This document shows positions 9,585-20,891 of a stretch of DNA of 64,000 nt, piece after piece. The DNA is from Phymorhynchus buccinoides (taxonomy: Eukaryota; Mollusca; Gastropoda; Neogastropoda; Raphitomidae). The notes under the pieces were generated by a model. It had not been told where the DNA came from. It ran no database searches and was given only the letters and a program-made list of their open reading frames with translations. Each line of letters opens with the position of its first letter. Positions within the stretch are counted from its first letter, which is position 1. Made by a program: the position numbers and the translations under genes. The stretch lies in contig CM065706.1 in NCBI GenBank assembly GCA_017654935.2, positions 13,483,353-13,547,352 of the forward strand. Reading direction: 5' to 3'.

Positions 9585-11369
9585 ACCAATTTTTACATCG
9601 AAGAAGACCTGAGTGCCTCTTCCCCTCAGCGCCGACTGTGTGAGGTGTGTACGGAGGACAAGGACGCCACTCACACCTGCCTCCAGTGCCAGCAAAAGTT
9701 TTGCCTCCCTTGCCGAAGGTATCATGATGCGATGAGAGGTTGCCAGGGTCACACAATGGTGTCTCTGGACCGGGACGAGGAAGCTGGGTGTGGGCAGGGA
9801 GGGGCTTCTTCTGTTAAAGAGGAGCAGGGAGTAGAGATGTGTCCCAAGCACCCCAGCCAGCAGCTGCTGCTTCGTTGCGAGCAGTGTGAGAGGGACATCT
9901 GCATCCAGTGCAAGCTGACCCAGCATGATGGGCACCCCACCCATGACCTCACCGACATCCGTGCCAAAGCCAGGACCAGCCTACAGAACATGATGGCTAC
10001 CGTGACGCAGCAGCGTCGACAGATCAATCATCTGATCCACGCTTTCAGCGACCGACGTGACAAGTTGCAATGCCAGCAGCAAGAAACGCTACAGGACTGC
10101 AAAGGGAAAGCGGATGTGCTGCACCAGTGGGTGAACCAGTCTCTGGACGAGGCAGCCACAAGCATCCAGACGTCCACCAGGGAGCTGGATCAGGCTCTTC
10201 AAGATCAGGTGGAGCAGCTGCAGAGCAGGGATACTGCCCTGCAAGCCCAGCAGGATTACGTGATGCGCGTGTTGAACGACGGCAAGGAGGCTGACCTTGT
10301 CGCCCTGGAGGGTCAGGTGAATGAAAGTCTGTTGAAGGGCACAGATTTCAAATGGATTGAGAAGGAGCTGACAAAGGACATTCCAAAGCTGCGTGTCAGA
10401 AACAACAGCTCTGCCGTCAACCAGGTGCAGCTGCGTGAATTTGTTGGCGTTTTGGAGCCAGTTCAGCCAGAGGCCTTTCAGCGACAGTCATATTCTGCTG
10501 CAGGCTCTGCTGGTTTGCCTGTTAATGGTTCTCAGGCTACCAAACAAAAGAAGCAGCCAAGGCAGTTTGTCTATTCCAAAAACCCACAGTCCATCATTGT
10601 GGCCATGTGTCCCATCACTCAGAACCGACTGTGGGTTGCTTACCGGTCTACGCCTGATTCTGCTCTGATGATGAAATTGTTTGATGCCAACGGCCAGGTT
10701 GTCACCACTGTGAACACTGTCAAAACAAGCTCTGGTCTTGTTCCTCAGAATAACAATGTTCTGTCATGGTCATACAACAGTGATAAGATACAGATAATCA
10801 AAGCTGATGGAGAGCTGCTGGATTTCACTATTGGATGCCCTGTGGGCTGTCTTGTTCTTTCTGCATGCAATGATAAGATTTATCTGAGAATTCATGGGGC
10901 TGACAAGCTAAACCAGGTAGATGTTTTGAAAGTAGGGCCAGGAAAGTTGTGCACTAAAAGTAAATTTGGGGGAAATGTGTGCAGTACAATGCCAGGCTTT
11001 AATCTTCCAGTGCACGTGTCTTCCAATGGTGAATATGTTGCTGTGGTTAAAGACTTCACAGTGCATGTTTGCACAAAAGGTACTGAATCAAAATCATTTT
11101 CATCCTACGTCTCACCTCTAAAAAATGACTTTCCGAGGAGTGTCTGCTTCTGCGAAGTCGGTGGTCAAGAACAGCTGCTGGTCATATTTGACGGTCACGT
11201 GAGGGTCCACATTGTTGACCACATAGATGGAGGGATGTTGGTGGGATACCTCAACACAGGACCTGTGGACTTGTACAAACCGCGGCGTCTGGCTACAGAC
11301 TTTGACCAGCATTTATGGATTGGTTGTGATGGAGGGAAGGTGGTGATGGTGGACCTCAAAATGGTGTGA
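9585..11369 (+). CDS. TRIM-family RING/B-box E3 ligase, copy 1, exon 2
   Basis: 594 codons follow the acceptor and end at TGA 11367-11369, giving a 673-aa protein with exon 1. A B-box1-like zinc module spans residues 98-135 (C98, C101, C111, C114, C119, C122, H126, H135). B-box2 spans 165-196 (C165, H168, C177, C180, C185, C188, H193, H196). A Gln/Leu-rich coiled coil follows at about 205-350. The last ~270 residues hold repeated hydrophobic strands resembling a beta-propeller, without a clear SPRY domain or textbook NHL repeats. By family knowledge TRIM proteins dimerise through the coiled coil and ubiquitinate ligands bound by the C-terminus, and many act in innate immunity. The specific substrate is unknown. 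The stop codon is also the start of the 41-bp minisatellite. Confidence 0.92.
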   Translation, partial: TNFYIEEDLSASSPQRRLCEVCTEDKDATHTCLQCQQKFCLPCRRYHDAMRGCQGHTMVSLDRDEEAGCGQGGASSVKEEQGVEMCPKHPSQQLLLRCEQCERDICIQCKLTQHDGHPTHDLTDIRAKARTSLQNMMATVTQQRRQINHLIHAFSDRRDKLQCQQQETLQDCKGKADVLHQWVNQSLDEAATSIQTSTRELDQALQDQVEQLQSRDTALQAQQDYVMRVLNDGKEADLVALEGQVNESLLKGTDFKWIEKELTKDIPKLRVRNNSSAVNQVQLREFVGVLEPVQPEAFQRQSYSAAGSAGLPVNGSQATKQKKQPRQFVYSKNPQSIIVAMCPITQNRLWVAYRSTPDSALMMKLFDANGQVVTTVNTVKTSSGLVPQNNNVLSWSYNSDKIQIIKADGELLDFTIGCPVGCLVLSACNDKIYLRIHGADKLNQVDVLKVGPGKLCTKSKFGGNVCSTMPGFNLPVHVSSNGEYVAVVKDFTVHVCTKGTESKSFSSYVSPLKNDFPRSVCFCEVGGQEQLLVIFDGHVRVHIVDHIDGGMLVGYLNTGPVDLYKPRRLATDFDQHLWIGCDGGKVVMVDLKMV

Positions 11370-12348
11370 CTTAGTTTCTGACTGAAGGACTGCTTTCAGT
11401 TCAATTGTGACTTAGTTTCTGAATGAAGGAGCACTTTCCGTTCAAGTGTGACTTAGTTTCTGACTGAAGGAGCGCTTTTGGTTCAAGTGTGACTTAGTTT
11501 CTGACTGAAGGAGCGCTTTCAGTTCAAGTGTGACTTAGTTTATGACTGAAGGAGCGCTTTCAGTTCAAGTGTGACTTAGTTTATGACTGAAGGAGCGCTT
11601 TCAGTTCAAGTGTGACTTAGTTTATGACTGAAGGAGCGCTTTCAGTTCAAGTGTGACTTAGTTTATGACTGAAGGAGCGCTTTCAGTTCAAGTGTGACTT
11701 AGTTTATGACTGAAGGAGCGCTTTCAGTTCAAGTGTGACTTAGTTTATGACTGAAGGAGCGCTTTCAGTTCAAGTGTGACTTAGTTTATGACTGAAGGAG
11801 CGCTTTCAGTTCAAGTGTGACTTAGTTTATGACTGAAGGAGCGCTTTCAGTTCAAGTGTGACTTAGTTTATGACTGAAGGAGCGCTTTCAGTTCAAGTGT
11901 GACTTAGTTTATGACTGAAGGAGCGCTTTCAATTCAAGTGTGACTTAGTTTATGACTGAAGGGGCACTTTCAGTTCAAGTGTGACTTAGTTTATGACTGA
12001 AGGGGCACTTTCAATTCAAGTGTGACTTAGTTTTGACTGAAGGAGCGCTTTTAGTTCAAGTGTGACTTAGTTTATGACTGAAGGGGCACTTTCAATTCAA
12101 GTGTGACTTAGTTTATGACTGAAGGGGCACTTTCAGTTCAAGTGTGACTTAGTTTATGACTGAAGGAGCGCTTTCAATTCAAGTGTGACTTAGTTTCTGA
12201 CTGAAGGAGCGCTTTCAATTCAAGTGTGACTTAGTTTCTGACTGAAGGAGCGCTTTCAGTTCAAGTGTGACTTAGTTTCTGACTGAAGGAGCGCTTTCAA
12301 TTCAAGTGTGACTTAGTTTTGACTGAAGGAGCGCTTTTAGTTCAATCT
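11365..12348 (+). repeat. 41-bp minisatellite, about 24 units, starting at the TRIM stop codon
   Basis: Units begin TGTGACTTAGTTT and contain GACTGAAGGAGCGCTTTCAG and TTCAAG. The first unit overlaps the last codon and stop (GTG TGA). Central units are nearly identical, showing recent homogenisation; edge units vary. It lies upstream of an AATAAA signal, so it is probably transcribed as 3' UTR. Confidence 0.95.
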
Positions 12349-12383
12349 GTTGGACTTCTTTTTTCAGTGAAGAACCAAGGATT

Positions 12384-12389
12384 AATAAA
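12384..12389 (+). promoter_or_regulatory. probable polyadenylation signal of TRIM copy 1
   Basis: AATAAA within AAGGATTAATAAAATAAATG follows the minisatellite. The same context is conserved at 27342-27347 after copy 2. Confidence 0.6.
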
Positions 12390-12589
12390 ATAAATGATAG
12401 GACACACTATCCAACTCCAGAACCAAGAAATTCAGTGGGACAAAATATTCCAGCTCCTGCAGAAATCAAGTGGACAAAGTCCACCTGACCTAAATCTCAG
12501 TGGGACAGTTATCTTGATAGGGGAGAACACCTGAGCCATAGGACATCACTGTTTTATTGAAACAATACTTCAGAGTTTCAGATTGTCAG

Positions 12590-12800
12590 CGGGCCTGGGT
12601 CATTGACTCGTATTGATACTGATAGTGATTTGACTCCTCATTTTGTGTAGCTAGGGGTCATCTGACTCATGAAGTCTGCAACGAAATGTAAGTTTTATAC
12701 TACAGTGACACATTATTGGCCCATTAGTTTGGAAATTGACCCATCATTTCTGTAATAAGGGGTCATGTGACTCATGAAGTTTGAAAACAATCTGAAGCTC
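12590..12800. repeat. dispersed repeat shared with 27545-27905 and, inverted, 57002-57232
   Basis: Recognised by the words GGGCCTGGGTCATT, CCTCATTTTGTG, AGGGGTCATCTGACTCATGA and ACTCATGAAGTTTGAAAACA. The third, unlinked copy in the YTHDF intron shows that it is a mobile repeat and not TRIM-specific sequence. Confidence 0.7.
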
Positions 12801-12833
12801 TTATGCATTAAGGGTTAAATCCTTAGGTGGACC

Positions 12834-13368
12834 CTGCCGAATGAGTTTTTGCAAGAAACACGTCCAGATCACCAGAAAGACAGCATTTTCAAGGATCGGA
12901 ACACTCACTTTGCTCTGGTTTCCTATAAATTAAACTGTAAAAACGGCGATTTCTCCTTGGCGGAGATGCTGGAGAGAGTAGCCATTTTGGATGGGGTGGG
13001 TGGAGGACACTCATTGTGGTTGAAGTGTTTTCTTTTTTTGTTGTGCAGTAAAAAAAAAATTGGATCTATTTCCTTTGTTGTGAGCGAAACTCCTTTAGAT
13101 AAACTGTATAAAAATTTTAAAAATAAAAATAAAAAGGCTTGTATTGCGAAAATGTTGTGCAAATGATCTGGCGGCCATTAGAAAATAGACGGCAAACACC
13201 ATCTCTTTGGGTGAAAGAATTTGACTTCCAGCACCTCCGCCAAGGAGGAATCGCTGATTTGACGGTTTGATTTATAGGAAACCAGAGCAAAGTGAGTGCT
13301 GCAATCTCTGTAAAGGGTGTTTTCCTGGTGATCTCGACATGTTTTTTGAAAAAAGCTCATCCGTCAGT
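12834..13368. mobile_element. foldback element in duplication unit 1
   Basis: Arms at about 12834-12985 and 13215-13368 are inverted copies: CTTTGCTCTGGTTTCCTATA at left, its complement at right, with outer ends CTGCCGAATGAG and CTCATCCGTCAG. The same element lies at 27949-28492 in unit 2, so it predates the duplication. Confidence 0.8.
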
Positions 13369-13644
13369 GCGCCCCTTTAAAGCCACAGCCGGCATACATA
13401 AACAATCTGGCGCAGCTGCGCAGCCTCATTTGCCTTGCTGCTCACAATAGCAACACTTGAACCATACTTTTTTCCCTGTTGTGCGAGCCACTGCGAGACA
13501 GCACGTTTGTGACTAGCGAGACCCGATCATTGGGATCGGTTGTTATGCCTTTAATTAACAATTACCATCATTCCATGTGTTGATTTCCTTCAAATGTTTA
13601 ACCTTGGAAAGGGTAAGGGGTTGGGTTTCAATCTGTTTCCTTTA

Positions 13645-13887
13645 AGTTGGCGACAGACTATGTGACTGCCTCATGTGACTCGATCAGGTCATGACGTTTC
13701 AGCTCATTTGCATACCATCATTCTCGATCAGTCTGACTCAGTCAGGTGACAGGGCCGAATAGGGCAGGTTCTAAATTTCACTGATCGAGTCAGATGGCTG
13801 GTGACGTCTTCTGTGCAGGAAACAACATTTGGTCTACGTCACGACCTGAGAGGCTATATGAGGCAGTTGCATAGTCTGTCTCCAGCT
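13645..13887. mobile_element. Harbinger-type MITE with TTA duplication, unit 1 only
   Basis: The 243-bp insertion has ~52-bp imperfect terminal inverted repeats (AGTTGGCGACAGACTATG at left; CATAGTCTGTCTCCAGCT at right) flanked by TTA at 13642-13644 and 13888-13890. Unit 2 keeps the uninterrupted site with one TTA at 28771-28773. A 3-bp TTA duplication is typical of PIF/Harbinger elements. Confidence 0.88.
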
Positions 13888-14841
13888 TTAGGGCTATTTT
13901 AATCGCATGAAAAGATTTGTAACTTGAGTTTAAAGCCTCAAAATACAGTTGACTAAGCACACCAAACATGATAAATCCACATTCTTTCATTGATGATTTT
14001 GCAGCGAAAATCATGGACCTTTAAAATTGTGCCCTTTTAAAATGGATTTAAAGAAGGCTTTACTGAAGTGCTTTTTTTCCCCTTCATGATTATTTTAACT
14101 GTTCATTCTTTCCTTGACATGAAAACTCAGAAAAGTAACCCTAAATTAATCCAAATTCTGTCCATTACCCGATCCAAGGCAAAATTGGAAGAAAATCGGC
14201 TCATGGAATAATGGTAATTATTCATGAATTTAAGCACGACGAGAGTAATGAAAATCGCTATGACATGGTCGCATTGGCTAGCGGGCTGTGTTTGTGTACA
14301 TTTTAGCTTGCATTATCACATCTGTTATTTCAAATCTTAAAACTGTTTATTTTGCATTTCGTAGCATGTAAATATTTTCTAAACATACTTGCTTGAACTT
14401 CCTTGATTCTGAGGCAGAGTAATATTAACGTATATGCATGCAATACATATATGTAACCGAAAAGTTGTTGATTTGTTTGATACTATGCTAGGTATTAAAA
14501 TATTCCAATAAGTATTGTTGTTGAAAAAATGACTGGAGTTCACTAAATTGTAGCAAGAAAAACACAGTTTTACCCTCAGTGTGAATCTGTGATTGTTTAC
14601 AGAGAAGACCATGTGAGTTAGATAAAGGTTTTTAAAAAAATGTGTTTAGTTGATTTTGAGCAACTTGAAAACGATACAGAAACCTGTCTTTGGGGACCAA
14701 CTGTTTTGTTTTTATTGTAATGTGTGTGTGTGTGTCTATGGAATGTATAACAACATAGTAAGGTTCTCTTTTCCTTTTTTGCCCTTTCAAATGTTTTTCT
14801 GGTTATAGATTTTATACTTTTTTTGCAATTTATGACATGTA

Positions 14842-15016
14842 CAATGGAACCTCCCTATTAAGACCTCCCATTATAAGCCTCCCTCCCACATAAGACCTAC
14901 TTCTCTGAGACATTGCCCTTCTTTGTAAGTATTAAAATTCCTCCCTTATAAGATCCCTCCCTTATAAGACCTCATTTTGGATGATTTGTGAAGGTCTTAT
15001 AAGGGAGGTTCCACAG
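14842..15016. mobile_element. pogo/Tigger-like MITE, copy D
   Basis: TA-flanked ends CAATGGAACCTCCCTATTAA and AGGGAGGTTCCACAG. Its orthologue in unit 2 is 30791-31065. Here the TTAA at 14858-14861 is intact, whereas in unit 2 it is filled by another MITE. Confidence 0.88.
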
Positions 15017-15118
15017 TACCAGCTTTTTTGTTGTGTGGATAATAATCTTAATGGTTATTTTGTAGTTGTAGTTGTACAGGTTTATTTTCTCATCCGTAAA
15101 TATTTCAACGATTTTGCT

Positions 15119-15626
15119 TCTTCTTCTTCTTCTTCTTCTTCTTCGATCGCTCAGACACATATGATGCTAGTCTCCCTAAAACTGTGTAATTCAGTAGTCA
15201 AATTCATTTGACAGCTCTAGATACAGTGGCCAGGTAAGGTCAAAGAGCCAAATTGATTTGACAGCAGAGGCCAGGTAAGGTCAAAGAGATTACTGTGCCT
15301 GGGAGGCAAACTTATAATAAGAAAGCATTACCATATGAGTTTCATATCAATTATGAGCGCAGATGCGTCATGCTACCGTTATGCGCCTAAGTAAGAAATA
15401 ATTAGGACCAGCATGTCCGTCTTCGGCTGGAAGAAATCTTTTTGAAAGTTTCTTGAAAAAAGGCAGGAGAATGGGTCGGAAAGGCAGAAAGATAGTAGAT
15501 GACAGTAAGCAAGGGGAAAAGGCAGAGTCAAAGAGAGTGACAGATTAGAGGAAGCTACAAGCACAGAACTTCCAGAAGGTGGGGGAACTATTTATACAAA
15601 AGGCCCCCTGGTATCCCCACGGGGGG
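15119..15626 (-). mobile_element. REP1 retroposon copy in unit 1
   Basis: The (CTT)n at left is the reverse complement of the GAA tail. AACGATTTTGCT at 15107-15118 and AACGATTTTACT at 15627-15638 are the target duplication. About 130 bp near 15160-15330 are absent from the unit 2 copy. Confidence 0.75.
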
Positions 15627-15874
15627 AACGATTTTACTGATGTGCAGTGTTTTTCATAGTTATCATTAAGTGTTGATATTTTATCTTTGATCATTCATAT
15701 ACATGTCTCTTGCTTTTGTTTATTTGTTATGTTATCGTTACGCAAATTATTTCCTTGAAAAGGAGAATAAACAGATTGATTGATTGATTGGTTGATTGAT
15801 ATCTACCTGCCTGTCTCTCTGTAGTACATGTCTCAGTAGTGTGTTTCTGTGTCTTTGTCAGTCTGTGTGTCAGT

Positions 15875-15875
15875 G

Positions 15876-15930
<55 letters not shown>
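15875..15930. repeat. (TC)n microsatellite
   Basis: About 50 bp of pure TC. It is preceded by a (GATT)n tail near 15775-15800 and the word AGTACATGTCTCAGTAGTGT, which recurs at 20342 beside another TC array. Confidence 0.95.
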
Positions 15931-15934
<4 letters not shown>

Positions 15935-15935
<1 letters not shown>

Positions 15936-16141
15936 CGCTTATAGTAAAGTCCAGGGGAGCAAGGATTTTCCTTTACTATAACAGGATTTTCTTGTAAACG
16001 ATGTTCGGATATAGTAAAGTTTTGATGTTTTTTATCTTATCCGAGGACGTTTTTCAAAGTCAAAGCTAACGTAAAATACTGAATATAAACCCATCCCACC
16101 CCTTCCTCGTATGGTTTGAGGTCCAAGCGGGGTGTACTGTA
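15935..16141. mobile_element. TIR-bearing MITE with CCCCGCTTATAG ends
   Basis: The left end CCCCGCTTATAGTAAAGTCC is mirrored by AAGCGGGGTGTACTGTA near 16141. A related right end (GTTTACTATAAACGGGGAGT) lies at 17380-17399. Ends and a TA target fit a Tc1/mariner-pogo-type family, by inference. Confidence 0.55.
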
Positions 16142-16897
16142 TTTTTCTGTGCACAAAAACAAAGCTAGCTGTAAAAGCATATAGTATACAACCTCTAACT
16201 TCCAGAATGGCCTTTGAATCTATTCATACATGCACATGCGTGCGCGCACATGCACACACCGTGACCGGACAGTTTGTCTGCGGACATTTCGCCTACAGAC
16301 ACTTCGCCTACGGACATGCCTATGGTCACCATGCTCACCAGACATTATGCCTATAGACATTATGCCTAATAATAGATTATCATGCCTGCAATAAATTATC
16401 GCATTTTCATTATGCTATATTTTTGTTTTCCAATTCATTTTTTTCCACTAAGTAATGAGAGTGTGGGCTCAATTGTCAACTTAGCTAGCCTTTTCCTCTG
16501 TGTGATGGCGCTGCAGTAAAATAAATACAAATCTAATTGCAGCCAATGACCGGACAGTTCACAATTGTATGTAATGAATTGCAAATGAAGATTGTGGGCG
16601 GAAATGGTCGACTTAGTTCACCATTTCTGCCATGCGAGGGCGCTGCGGTAGAGCGGTTACAAACCTAGTAGCAGCCAATGTAATGTTAGTTTGTCATAAT
16701 GAGTTTCATGAAAGAAATTCGTGGTGAATAGTCATGTGTTTTGTGCCCAAGCTATCAACTGTATCGCCCGTTCTACCGCAGCGCCATCGCGCAGTGTAAT
16801 CAACAAAATTTTGTTTAACAAAATTTATGCATGATCACTCTTTTATCTACAGTTTAAATAATAAAGTTCACTTTAAACAAGAATTTGTAAAAACAGA
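16142..16897. other. low-complexity, gene-free stretch
   Basis: Degenerate GACATT(A/T)(C/T)GCCTA-type repeats at 16270-16375. A repeated GGCGCTGC(A/G)GTA block occurs at about 16508 and 16638 and inverted at about 16765. No coding exon. Confidence 0.55.
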
Positions 16898-16925
16898 GAG
16901 AGAGAGAGAGATATAGAGAGAGAGA

Positions 16926-16968
<43 letters not shown>
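16898..16968. repeat. (GA)n microsatellite
   Basis: GA array interrupted by TATA and GGT. Confidence 0.93.
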
Positions 16969-16969
<1 letters not shown>

Positions 16970-16973
<4 letters not shown>

Positions 16974-17300
16974 GGAGTAGTGAGACTGTGACGTATACAT
17001 TGATGACGTATTTACGAAGGTCACGAAGAGGACAATTTTTTTTATTGTAACCCAGGAGGAACCACAAATGACTTTACTATAGGAGGTTTTTTTAAAATTA
17101 TAGCCCAGTTAGAACAATGGGTGGGTGGAGGGAGTGGTGGGACTGTGACGCATACATTGGTGACGTATTTACAAAGGTCACAAAGAGGACTTTTTTTTGG
17201 TTATTGTAACCGATGAGCCAGTCCTGTGGGGAACCAAAAGTGACAACTATAGCAGTTTTGTGTGTTTTTTATAGCCGAGTTGCTACTATCCGAGGACTAT
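16970..17300. repeat. two-copy direct repeat of about 157 bp
   Basis: GAGGGAGTAGTGAGACTGTG...TGACGTATTTAC recurs as GGAGGGAGTGGTGGGACTG...TGACGTATTTAC near 17126. Both copies end with a run of T and TTATTGTAACC. Confidence 0.75.
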
Positions 17301-17401
17301 TTAGTAATTAAACAGTAGACCTTTGGCCGCGAACCAGTGCTTTCCTTTACTGTAACCGAAATTGCTTATAACCGAGTTTACTATAAACGGGGAGTACTGT
17401 A

Positions 17402-17790
17402 CAATGGAACCTCCCATTATAAGCGTCCCTCCCACATACTTCTCTGAGACATTGCCCTTCTTTGTAAGTATCAAAGTTGCCTCCCTTATAAGACCTTATT
17501 TTGGATGATTTTGTAAGGTCTTATAAGAGAGGTTCCACTGTACCAGCTTTGTTGTTGTAGTTCTACACGTTTATCTTCTCATCTGTAAATATTTCAACGA
17601 TTTTGCTCATGTGCAGTGTTTTTTCATAGTTATCATTAAATGTTGCGGACATTTTACATTTGATCATTCATATACATGTCTCTTGCTTTTGTTTATTTGT
17701 AATGTTATCGTTACACAAACTATTTCCTTGAAAAGTAGAATAAACAGATTGATTTATTGTTTGATTTATTGATTGGTTGATTGATATAGG
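17402..17790. mobile_element. pogo/Tigger-like MITE copy E plus (GATT)n-tailed segment
   Basis: A 139-bp MITE (17402-17540, TA-flanked, central part shortened) is followed by the same downstream segment seen at 15640-15800 and 31510-31680. Here the segment has no REP1: AACGATTTTGCT occurs once at 17596-17607, giving the empty site for the REP1 insertions in both duplication units. Confidence 0.8.
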
Positions 17791-18159
17791 AAGGTTATAT
17801 TTTTTATTATGTCATTGTAAAGAGCTCGGAAAGACCTTTAAAATGATACCCAAATTATCCAAATCGGTCGAAAATTGAGAAAGTTACGGCGTTTTAAAAT
17901 GATAGCCTTTTTTACATGAGCTACATAAGAAAATTTGATCAAGGTTTGGATGAATCTGAACTTCAAACAGTCATAACTTTTTTATTTTTTTACCAATAAA
18001 CAAAACATTGGTACTAAAATAAAGCTTATTCAAAGGGGAATGTGTGTGTGATGATGTATTTAATCTTTGTTCAAAGGTGAACTTGCACATAAACTATTTG
18101 TCTGTTTATCTGTCTGCCTGACTGCCTGTCTTGTGAAAGGAAGGAAACAGAATTTGAAA
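17791..18159. other. gene-free stretch
   Basis: AT-rich sequence with no exon or clear repeat that I can support. Confidence 0.4.
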
Positions 18160-18640
18160 ACCGTAGGCCATAGGCCCCAAGACCTATATATATTATTGAT
18201 CTGCATCACCAAAGGAATACAATGAAGCATATTATGGCAGTGCAAACCTCCACCAAGGAAACACTGACAATTTTAAGAGTCTCAGTCAGACTAGGTAGTA
18301 ACATAACTTGAACACAGTTGACTGCAGATGCTGGAATCAATGCGTTATAACCATATTCTAAACCAGCAGCACCCAAGAAATGCAATCAGCCAAATTTGAG
18401 TTATGCAAACAGTGACTACCTCCGCCAAGGAAGCATTAACCAGATTAAGAAGTATGATGATACAAAACTGGAAAACCGCTGTATATAGCCTTCAATTGCT
18501 ATAAAATAAGTAATTATATTATTGATCAGCATCACTCAAAGAGTGTGTTCATGCATTTTTAGACAGTGCAAACCACCAATTAAAAAATCACTTACAGACT
18601 ATGACCAATTGGTAAGAAAACTTTAAATCATTGTTCTCTG
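18160..18640. repeat. degenerate ~170-bp tandem repeat, about 3 units
   Basis: Units share ATTGATCTGCATCACC-like starts, AAA(G/T)AATGCA(A/T)-like middles and CCTC(C/A)(G/A)CCAAGGAA blocks. Divergence is high; this is an old array. Confidence 0.5.
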
Positions 18641-19104
18641 ATACAAACTTTTATATTCTCGATCAAAATCACAGGAGCAGTGTACGTGGTGAGCCATTTT
18701 GCGCCTGTTTAAAACAGTGTTTCACTGAGTAAGACAGTGCTGAATTTATTGCAAACTGAATGGTGAGTGTGCCTTTTAATTTTATACTATTTTTTTCACA
18801 GTCAGTCAGTCACTGACAGGTATGCATCATTCCACTCGCATCCCGGTACCTTCACATTATGAAGTCACACATGATCAGTCAAAACAAAACACAACAGACA
18901 CAGTCTACTTTCACTTCTGTTGTAATCTCATAGAACAGAAGCAAAACAAAGTATTAAAAAATGGTATTTTCATTTCTTGCAAAAATCATGTAATTAGAAT
19001 AAATCTTTTCAACAGCACACACACACACACAAAATTTTAAATAAGTTGCATAATAACCAATAATTTTTTTTACAATAACTGAAATTGTAAAAGCATATCT
19101 TCAC
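18641..19104. other. gene-free stretch
   Basis: AT-rich, with a short CA run at 19016-19030. No exon supported. Confidence 0.4.
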
Positions 19105-19443
19105 AATCAACATTTTTCAGAGGTGGCAATAAAAAGAAACATAAACAAAACGCAGTGATTATCATTGTGGACTTTTCTCAGAGGTAGCAATAAAAATAAT
19201 AATAATAATGAGTAACACAATTAAAATGCAATGATTATCACAATCAACTGTTTTCACCAGTAGCATTAAAAAAAAAGAAGAACACAATTAAAATGCAATG
19301 ATAACTGTTTTCACCGGTACATGTGTAGCAATAAAAAAAACAAGCCATGGGAACATAGATAAAATGCAATGATTATCACAATCAACTGTTTATACCGGTA
19401 GCAATAAAAAGAACATAAACAAAATGCAAATGATCACAACCAA
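19105..19443. repeat. degenerate tandem repeat around TGCAATGATTATCACAATCA
   Basis: Four or five units of about 60-90 bp, each with AAAATGCAATGATTATCACA, an AACTGTTTTCACC(A/G)GTA block and AGCAATAAAAA. The array continues into a TG-rich tract at 19450-19660. Confidence 0.7.
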
Positions 19444-20404
19444 CTGCGCCCGTGTATGTGTGTGTGTGCGCGTGTTTGTACAAGTGTATGTTTGAGTAAG
19501 TTTATGTGCGTTTCAGTGAGAATGTGTTTTCTGTGTGTTTGATGAAATGTGTGTGGGTCTGTGTGTGTATGTCTGTGTGCAAGAACGCGTTCACTCTCGT
19601 GCGTGCACGTACGTGCGTGTGTGTCTGTTTTGCGTGTATGTCTGTTGTGCGTGTGTGAGTTTTTCAATGCTGATTGTAAAGCGCTTTGTGCTCGATAAAA
19701 AGCGCCATATAAATATCTGTTTATTATTATTATTACCGGTAGCAAACCTAATTTTCAGTCTCATGCAGAATTTGTCTGGGCATCAACCAGCGAATTGACA
19801 AATAATCATTTCTTACCAACAAAAAAAGTTCTTAAAACTAAAAGTCAGAAACTGACAGCATTGAAGTTGTTTGTCAATTGTGGCAGAAAACAACATGTCG
19901 GACAGGCTTCGACGCTAAACACCTCCCGACGTGTGGAGACCTTGAGCAGCATTGCGATTCATTCTAGATGCACCAAATTTGGTGTACTTGTAGAAAAATA
20001 ATTAAATGTAACTAGCTATTTAGTTTCATAAATTAAGTACTTACCGTTCAGAAATGATGAACGAATGAATCGGACCCAAATATTGGATTGCTTGTCTCCC
20101 GCGATCAGCTGTCTTCGCGTAAAAAAAAGATCGTTGCAGAAAGACCGGGTAGAAGTCAGCTTACAGACAGAACGAAACTCGGATGGCCAGCGCCAAGAAT
20201 AACCACCAATAAAAACAAGCAAACGAAGTGACCGTTTAGCACTTGGCCAAAATCTCGGCTCGGGATTCTGTCGGGGAACATCGCTGGGGATTGACCTATA
20301 TTCCGTCGTGCCTATTTGATATCTACCTGTGTCTCTCTGCAGTACATGTCTCAGTAGTGTGTTTATGTGTCTTTGTCAGTCTGTATCAGTGTCAGTCAAT
20401 CAAT

Positions 20405-20408
<4 letters not shown>

Positions 20409-20468
<60 letters not shown>
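20409..20468. repeat. (TC)n microsatellite
   Basis: TC array following CAATCAATCAAT. The flank TGATACATGCACAAGTAATG also follows the TC array at 31722 in unit 2, so this is the orthologous position. Confidence 0.95.
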
Positions 20469-20469
<1 letters not shown>

Positions 20470-20727
20470 GTTGCATCGTGTATATTGATACATGCACAAG
20501 TAATGAACTACGTGGGTTGTTCAGTAAAGTTTGGCAACGGTCCTGCCATTTGTAGTCTATAAAACATACAAGTATAATGGTGACACCAAAGAAAACTTCG
20601 TTCTTTAACGCATTTGTTTGCACACTATCATCGTGATGTCATGTCCTACGTGAATGTATGACGTCATTGAAACTATGATGTAAGCGCTTGTGATAAATAA
20701 AAAGTCGTAGATTCTTGAACTGACTCA

Positions 20728-20891
20728 TTCACTTTATAGTGATGAAACTTAGAAACTATTATATAAAAATTCATTCCGATTTGACAAATATCATGGCCGA
20801 TTGTGTAATTTAGTTCATAGAGATGAAACTTAGGAACTATTGTATGAAATTCATTCTGGTTTGACAGATATTTATGGCCGACTGTGTACTT
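20728..20891. repeat. two-copy direct repeat of about 80 bp
   Basis: GATGAAACTTAGAAACTATT...ATGGCCGATTGTGTA is repeated immediately as GATGAAACTTAGGAACTATT...ATGGCCGACTGTGTA. There is no match in unit 2. Confidence 0.8.
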
